A stretch of DNA of 64,000 nucleotides from Diphasiastrum complanatum (Eukaryota; Streptophyta; Lycopodiopsida; Lycopodiales; Lycopodiaceae). The notes beneath the pieces are model-generated. The model did not search any database and had not been told where the DNA came from. It saw only the letters and a list, made by a program, of their open reading frames with translations. Below are positions 25,601 to 34,167 of the stretch, one piece after another. The position numbers were made by a program, and so were the translations under genes. The stretch's first letter is position 1; each line of letters opens with the position of its first letter. The stretch spans positions 36,364,361-36,428,360 of the forward strand of contig CM055106.1 of NCBI GenBank assembly GCA_029204225.1, given 5' to 3'.

Positions 25601-27500
25601 CATTGGAAGGCAGCCAAGCGGATCCTATGATATGTGAGAGGGACAGTGACTTATGGGATTGGATACACGGATGATGGGAACCTTCAGCTGGAGGGTTGTT
25701 CAGATTCTGATTGGGCAGGTGATAGAGACGATCGGAGATCGACGACAGGCTATTGTTTCAGCCTAGGTTCAGGGGCTATATCATGGTGCAGTAAGAAGTA
25801 GCCTACTATTGCTCTATCATCTACCGAAGCTGAGTACAGGGCGACTACGAGGTCCGCCTGTGAAGCCATTTGGTTAGCCGTCTACTTGAGGACATGCAGA
25901 TTGCTCAAGTAAGACCTACATTGTTACATTGTGATAACCAAAGCTGCATTCAGCTTGCAAGAAATCCAGTCTATCATGCATGGACAAAACACATAGAGGT
26001 GGACCAGCATTTTATACGAGAGAAAGTGCACAGTGTGGAGATCGAGCTAGTTTATTGTGACACCAACGACCAGACAGCTGATATTTTTACTAAAGCACTT
26101 AGTAAAGATAAGTTTGAAAAGTTCAGAACTTTGTTGGGTGTCCAGTTTGAATAAAATTGCCATTAAGGGGGGGTGTTGAAGAGTAATGCCTATTTTACCC
26201 CTTTTGGCTAAGCATTAGTTAAGTTTGTACATAACTCATGGGGCATGTTTTAATTAAATGCATGAGACCCCCTTTTGTAAGTTAGGTAAATTAGTGCAAG
26301 TGGCCCACTTGGCCAAGTAGCTCACTCCTATGGTTGACACCTAGACTTTCCATGCATGTAAAGGAGGTGCTTGCCTCACAAGGGATTTGGAGGACCCACG
26401 CCCTCCTCTCTCTCTGTAGCAATTCATTTCTTCTTGAGACTTTTGAGTTTGTGAGATGCTCATGCAATTCTCCTTGTGTGTGATATTTTCCATAGCCAAG
26501 TTTTCTCAAGCTTTCATAGTTGATCTAGCATTTGAGTTAAGATACTCCATAGCTAGGTCTTGTAAATCTTCACATCCTATCCCATACTAGGATGCAACAC
26601 ACATGCCTATACTGCATGCAGGCATAGCCCATGGTCCTACTCAGCTATTATTCGAATTAGGCCTGGCCCCTACGTCTAAGAGAGCCCCCCAATGGTACAA
26701 ACTTCCATTAGGGCCGTAACATGCAACCCTTTCTCACCCACATGCAACTCAATTTACAGGATTATAGACATCCTAATGATCTGATCTTACTGGATTTTAG
26801 CTCTTACTATCAATTTTTAGTCAAAAATCATGAAAAACAAGCAATTTTTGACCAAGCCTAGAACCATAAATCATGAAAAGAACTGGCATGCATCATTAAT
26901 TTCTTCATTAATGATCCCTAAAATGAAAGTACACTTGCTGGAAAATTCAGATCTACACAAGATTTGAGTTATACAAGAAAAAGCTCCAAAAAAGCATCAC
27001 GAATATATAGGCTTAAGGCCACCCTACGCATGCGGCAATGCAAGGTCTAAACTCCCTTATTAATAAATCCAATTGCTATTGATACTCTACACATGCATTG
27101 ATTGTCTCAAACCTTGTACTAACTCCAATTAGTGTGTCTGGGCCTTACAAGGTTATTAATTACTTTACGGGTCGCATCTAGTATGACGTGGCGTAATCAA
27201 TAATCTCGAGCTTTGGTGTATCGTGTATCCAAGTTTAGGACTATACCAAATCCTATATACAGGACGTGGATGTGGTACATCTTGCTGTTGCGCAGTAGCC
27301 GCAGCAGGAAAAACTTGCTGTGCAACAGCAGCAAGAGGGGGGGTGGGGAAGGAAGGAGCAGAGGAGGAGGAGGAGGAGGAGATGGTGAGGTGGGGGGAGC
27401 GTGGGGTCCCCCTTACCTTCTTTGCCATGGGAAGGGGAAGGGAGGGGTGGGGAAAGAGATGGTGCAGGAGGGGGAGGGATCACCTGACAACAACCATCAC

Positions 27501-27561
<61 letters not shown>

Positions 27562-28508
27562 TGTATTCACGTCTTTTCCATGCCAAAAGGCATATAAGAC
27601 AAAAAAAACAGGACATCAAAGTACGATGGAAACAAGACGGGACAATGCCGTCAACCAGATAAGAAAACTAAGCTATAGCTAACCACTATGCAATAGTCAA
27701 TATATGGTGTGAAAATGCAACCATTTACAAGGTCAACTGGATATCAAACTCAACTCAAACTCAATTCTATTCTCAACTCCAACTTCAAATTCATCTATTT
27801 CGTTTTAGCTAAACGTTTAGCTATAACAGAACGGATTTTACCGTCTCTGTAAATGAGATGTTTCCTTGTGTCCCTTGGTTTTTGCATGGTATCTTTTAGT
27901 TTGTGTCTTTGATGCAGTACCTCCCATCGAGATTCCAACGAGGTGAAGCGCAGGATAAGAATATTGGCATCTTTCTTGGCACGCCAGGCTGAGACCAAAC
28001 CTTTGTCGTGATGATGGAGAGTTACTTCCAAATTTTTTCTGGCTTCAGTAAAAGCATCTTGAGAATCCGGGATGCCTGTGACATGGACATTGAGAGCCTT
28101 TTGCTCGTGCAACTGGCTGTCAACTATCATAGCAGAAATGAAAGAAACTGGAGCATTCGCCAATTTTCTTGGACCTTTGAGAATATCTGCCCAAGATTGG
28201 ACAAATGTAAGATGCTGCTCCACTTTACTTCAAGGTCTTGGATCGTAGTTGAAGTAGCTACCTGAAAGGGTATTGCACATTTGATGGCTGTAATTTCCTG
28301 CTTCAGTTTTGTAATGAATTTCTCTAGCAAACTATCTGCAAGGCAGCTAGAATGTGGGAGGGCAATGACAACCAGCGATGGTTGACCTGGTACAACAACG
28401 ATGGAGCGGGGCGTCAGGCGTGGGCATTAGGTATGGAGCCCATCAGAGCCAGCGTGATGGAGGACAAATATCCAGCGACAACTATAGGCGCTAGAGCTAG
28501 CAGGCGGC

Positions 28509-28603
<95 letters not shown>

Positions 28604-31600
28604 AGAATTAGATTTAGAATTATTATTATTAACGTCTTTTGGTGCCCAGGGGCACATAAGACAAAAGAGAGTACAAAATGTGAGAAGCATTGTCCGCATA
28701 AGGACTTATTTACCAATGAAAAGACAGTAAAACTAAAACTAAAATATCGATCTCTCTGTCTCTAAGAGAAAAAGTATCCAAGCTTGACCACCAGCTGGTG
28801 AGGGTACAAAGCAAGAGCTTAACCACCTGCTCCGCGGAGGAAACGAGCTACGAGCAAGCTGAAAGTAATGAGTGATGGTAGTAGTGGGTCGTGATGTAGG
28901 CTGGTGGGAGGCGTATGAAGATCTAGTAGCACTAGATCGAGCCGAAACTCTCTGTGTCTTCGATCTTCGGACGGGGATGTCAAAATCCGCAACCGAAATA
29001 TCCACTCTGTCTCGCTTCTGGAAGAACTGAGTAATGTGAGCCTGACTGGAATCCATATCTGAGAGCGTAGGTAGAAGTGAAGCTCGTAAAATATACATCT
29101 CTCTCAAAAGAAGACCCACACATCTAGCATCTGGATACTCGAGGAAGGAGCTCAACGTGAGGGGAATATCTCGGTATAAACAATGGTATCGTCCTCTAAT
29201 CTCATAGTATACTGGGCAGCGAAAGATGAAATGAAACTCATCTTCCACCTCCTGAAGAGAACAAAGCTGACATATCCGCTGCAATCTGGGAGTGTCTGTG
29301 TATCTACCTGTCTCGATAGCAAGCTGATGAGAAGAGACTCGAAGCTGTCCTATACGATATCTCAGACCAAAAGATAGCGTCTGTGTAAGATAAACTGGAA
29401 GAATAGGCAAGCCCGAAACGTCCAGCCGTAAAAGATGTGTGCCATAATAATGTAGCTTGACCCTATCTGGATCAGGATGTGACCATATAGTGCGTATGTA
29501 GCTCCGGTAAATCTGCTGTCTGATATAAGCATGGGTTCCATTCGGAAGATCAAGTGCGGATAAACCCCAAGTCTGAAGAAGGGCTGAGACACTGCGATAC
29601 CAAGAGTGCTTGGCTCCCTGATCTGCAAGGGTACAAGATGAAGTGAGAGCAGCAACAATGTATCTGGAGGTATCTAGATCTGATACCCTGTGAAGAAAGG
29701 TGATGATCTGAAACATAGCACCAACAACTAATGGAGGAGAAGCAAACTCGGCTAGTATGATATCATGTGGTACTGAGGGCTTAGCCCGAATTATCCTACT
29801 GAGCATGAGAATCTGGATACGAGTAAGATCTCTCCATGTATCGCGTGATAAATCAGGGCACCAAGTCTCAGCCGAATATAGCACAACTGGGGAGACAGTA
29901 GCAGAAAATAGTAGGCATCTGGTAGCAGGATCCTGCACATAATAAGTAGAGCAAAATCTCTCCATATGCACAAGAGCGGTATGCCCCTTGCGGAGCCTGG
30001 CGGTGGCTGCTGGTCGAAAAGTGAGTAGCGGACCAGAGAAAAGAACTCCCAAATAGGTGTAGGAGGTCACGATCTCAATCGGTAGCCCGTTATAATAGAA
30101 AATCACATCTCTCATATGCTGTCTGTTGGTGTTAAACACCATAATCTTAGTCTTCTTAAGGTTAACCGTCAATCCCCAACGCTGGCAAAAGTGATGTAAA
30201 GCAGAAAGGTGACTCTGTAAACCAGCTGCAGAGGATGAGAGGAGAACCACATCATCAGCGTACAAGAGAATGGGGATAATAATGTCTGCTAGGGGACAGC
30301 CCTCTCCACCTTCCTCGCGAATAATCCGCTCGAGGTCATCTATATATAGTGCAAAAAGAGTGGGTGATAAGGGGCAACCCTGCTTCACCCCAATGGTAGA
30401 ATGTATCTGTGAGGACCAGCCACTACCATCTCTGAAACGTGCCAAGACTCGCTCATATAAAGTAATGATCGCAGCAATAGTATCCTCTGAAAAGCCAACT
30501 GAAGACAGTCTCTGGAAAAGAAGATGTCGTGGAACAGAGTCAAAAGCTTTGCGAAAATCCACAAAGCAACAGTAAATTCTCTGTTTCCGATGTCGAGCCT
30601 CCTCAATAATGCATCTCAAAATGAAGATCTGGTCTGAAGTAGAATATCCCGGTCTGAAACCAGCTTGACCCATAGCGTGTAAACCCTCAGTTTCAGCAAA
30701 AGATCCAGTGACTGTCTGTAGTATAGAGCCATATATCTTAGCTAGAGTGTGGCCAATCATAATGGTGCGGTAGTTTCCTACATTCATGGGATCACCTGCC
30801 TTGAGGATGGGGTGAAGGATATTAGTACACCAAGCCGTAGGAAAACCAGAAGTAACAGCTGTGTTAAAAACATGAGCAATGTAAGGGGAGATGAGATGTG
30901 CTACGGGCTTTAGGAAGTCTACACTTAAGGAGTCATAGTCAGTGGCTTTATTTAGTTTGGCATGTTTAATGGCGTTTTCAACCATGTCAGGGGTGAAAAG
31001 TGAGCAGTGGTCAGGTCTCGGTGAGAGTGAGGTAGGAGGAGAGTCCGTGGTATATAACTCCGTGGCATACTCGATCCAGGATTCGATGGCTATGGGGGCC
31101 AATGTTGAAGAGTGTCTGGTGAAATGTTTCCAGAAAAAAGAGGAGGAGGGTGAATCTAAAGAGTTGATCATTTTTTGGCAGAGTGATTGTAGGTACTTGA
31201 TCTTCTTTGTTCTGGTGGTTCTATGATATTCTTTCTGGCATTGTTTGAGTGTGGCAGGGGAGTGTGACCTGGCATATGTCACATGATTGTGAAGAGAGCG
31301 GCATTCTGCATCATACCATCTGTTGTGAACACTTCTGTGAGATGATGTCGTTTTGGTGGGGAAGGATGAGGAAGCAGTAGCTAAGAGGGATGTAGAGAGA
31401 AAAGTGGCTTGCTGGTCAATTGGTGCCATGAACGGGAAGTTAGCGAGTAGTTGGGATAAGATTGTGGTGTAATTAGTGAATCCAGATTGGGTGAAAGGAA
31501 TACGTTTATGAGTGGGAAGAGAGCAAGAAATTTGCAAAGAAGAGGTTATGTGACCAAGTGAGATGTGTAAGAGTGAGTGATCGGAAATGGTAGGGGGTGT

Positions 31601-33627
31601 GATGGAGAAATCAGAAATGTGAGAGATCAAAGCAGGTGATCCAATGAAGTAGTCGACCACACTATGTCCTCCACCATGAGGATAGCATGTATATGCTGAT
31701 GAGGAAGGCCACTGTGTGAGGCCATTCAAAATGGCAAGAGCGTGTGTCTCTGCTAGAGTGATCAACTGCTCCCCGAATGATGTAGCTGGAGTGTCTGCAT
31801 CCTGTGATACCCGGTCTAGCCCCATATCCAAAGGGTAAAGCCTGAGAAGATCCGTAGCTGCATGAAATTCGGTTTGTCTAGAGCTTGTGCGGGCGTTGAA
31901 ATCACCTGCTAGTAAAATGGAACCCTGCTGAGAAAAGATAGCAATATCATCTGAGAGAGCCTGAAAAGGGTCCCCGCCAAACTCAGCAAACACTGAGGTC
32001 TGTGGAGCAAAATAGCATACAGCTATATAGATGTCCTGAGGTAATCCCAATAGTGAGCCAATAATGTGTAACCAAATATAGCGAGCGTATGGATCTTGTT
32101 TAACCATCTGAACTGTGGTGTCTCTGTATAAACAAGCTACTCCTCCAGATCCTCGACAAGTTTTTCCCCTAACAAATGGACGAAAAGCAGAATGCCAAGA
32201 GTACTCCTGTATATTTGGAAGAGGATGATATAAGGACTCATGAGTTTCAGCCAACAACAAAATGTCGCATTTTCTAATAAAATCAGCAAAGTCTCCGGCT
32301 GATGACGAAGATAAAAAACCATTACAATTCCAGAAGCCAAGTCTCAAATTGGTAGGGGATCTCGGGTAGCTTCTATATCCGGGGGCCCCTAGTTCCTATT
32401 GTGGAAGGTCGAAAAATCTCGGTTTCCCGTCAATAAAAACAACCCTTTGCCCTTTCTCTTTCGCTTCAAGGATAATCTTTTTTCTTGCCAACCATTGAGT
32501 ATTTGTTAAGTCATCATCCATATAAATGAAAGTACCTTTAAGCTTTGCCCTAAGCCGAAGGGCAGCATTGCGTTGTGAAAGCGAGCGGAACTTGATAAAC
32601 AAAACATTGTCATCAAATTTACTGCGCCAAGCAGTATCAAAACCGTCAGCCACATGAGATAACTTGGAAATGAGCAAATCCGTAGCTTCTTCCAACGGTT
32701 TTCCACCATTGGCAATGCCTCTTACTCTAATGTTAAAGGCTTTTTTGGCCCTTCTGGCTTGTTCACCCAAAACTGTCTCCAAATCGTTTTCCTTCGGAAA
32801 AGATGAAATCTGAGAGTGATTACCTTGCTTAAGGATCGATGTCGTTTCTTCAACCTGTTTTGCGAGTGATGAGAGTTTGCTGCCCATATCATCCGGTTTG
32901 AAGAGTGCTGCCCACGTTTTCGTCTCCTCGACTTGTTTCTCCAAGCTATTGATCTTGTTGGAAGTCTCCTCCAAGGCACTTTTTTCTGCAATTCGTTGCT
33001 TAAGATATATATTTTCTTGCTCAAGCTGCTCCACACGTTCCGTGACACCAAAAAGATCCTTAGCTAACTTGCTATTTTCAGCTTCAAAGAGGTGTAGTTG
33101 TTTCTTAAGTCCAAGAATTTCTTGCCGGATAAAACTAAGATCATAAGCAAAAAGACTTTCGGTAGGTTTGGAAGGAGTGTAGTCAATGGCAGCCATGTTG
33201 ATAGTTTCTGTCACCGAAGACGGCTCCTCCATCACTACCGGTGATGGGGGGGTGTCCAACAGGGAGGGGGGTGTAAGAACACCCTCCTTTTTCTTAGGTG
33301 CCATAGGAGGCGGTAAGTAGATGGAGGAGAGAGAGAGAGAGAGATCGCGCGATGAGAGGGAAGGGAGGCAGATTTGGCCACGGGAGCAAGGGGCGAGGCA
33401 GGAGGGAGAGCGGGGGTAAAGGAAACAGGAGTGAGGGTAGAGGAGGCAAAGAGATCAGGGCGCAGAGTTCAAGGCCAGCGAGGGGCAGGATATGAGGGCG
33501 AAATAGAGGCAGGGAACAGTGTGGAGGTGCGATGGTGGACAAAGAGTAGCGGATCGCTGGTTGGAGAGAGAATAGCAAGGAAGGTAGAGGGAAGGGAAGA
33601 GGGAATTGGGCAGCGATGGAGATGCTG

Positions 33628-33703
<76 letters not shown>

Positions 33704-34085
33704 CTTCAGATTATACCAACCCTCAAACAACAAATAGTGTCATCTATCACCTTTTGATTCATTTGCTGGAACTTGATTCATGAGGCATCAACGATGGCTG
33801 GCTACATGCGATGCTTGGGAGAGAGAGCAACAGCGATGGCAGACCTGCAACAGCGATGGCTCATACCTCCAGCAATAGTTCAGACCTCCATTCAGACCTC
33901 CAGCGATGGTGAGAGAGGAGACCTCCAGCGATAGTTCAGACCTCCAGCGATGGTGAGAGAGAGAGAGAGAGAGGGAGGGAGGGAGGGAGGGAGGGAAGGA
34001 GGGAGAGAGAGAACAACAATGATGAAGAGATGTACTCCAGCGATGGTGAGAGAGGAGACCTCCAGCGATAGTTCAGACCTCCAGC

Positions 34086-34167
<82 letters not shown>

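Larger units (their letters stand above)
21213..26572 (+). mobile_element. Copia-5, LTR-to-LTR Ty1/copia element (about 5.4 kb)
   Basis: LTRs at 21213-21586 and 26174-26572, primer site at 21587, gag-pol in the canonical copia order (gag, PR, IN, RT, RNase H) and a polypurine tract before the 3' LTR. The LTRs differ at about eight positions plus a 27-bp indel, so insertion is recent relative to the other elements here. The polyprotein is broken by five or six stops and two frameshifts. No 5-bp target duplication is visible (AATCT left, CATCC right). Confidence 0.92.
27503..28512 (-). mobile_element. ORF1-only LINE (no ORF2)
   Basis: Minus-strand unit starting right after the CT tail of the intact LINE. 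It has a leader (GTGGCCGCCTGCTAGC..), an ORF1 coiled-coil and RNA-binding region, a 3' UTR of about 200 bp, the hairpin at 27594-27571 and a CT tail. No endonuclease or RT sequence occurs between ORF1 and the 3' end. It resembles mammalian half-L1 (HAL1) elements in layout, by analogy only. Confidence 0.6.
28513..33629 (-). mobile_element. Full-length LINE with intact ORF1 and ORF2
   Basis: A complete non-LTR retrotransposon on the minus strand: 5' leader of about 325 bp, ORF1 (33304-32396), a 48-bp gap, ORF2 (32347-28739), a short 3' UTR, hairpin and CT tail. Both ORFs are uninterrupted, unlike every LTR element here. A second CT tract (33630-33701) lies directly before its 5' end. The clade is uncertain: an APE endonuclease with a C-terminal CCHC-like motif fits L1/Jockey-group LINEs. 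Confidence 0.92.
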
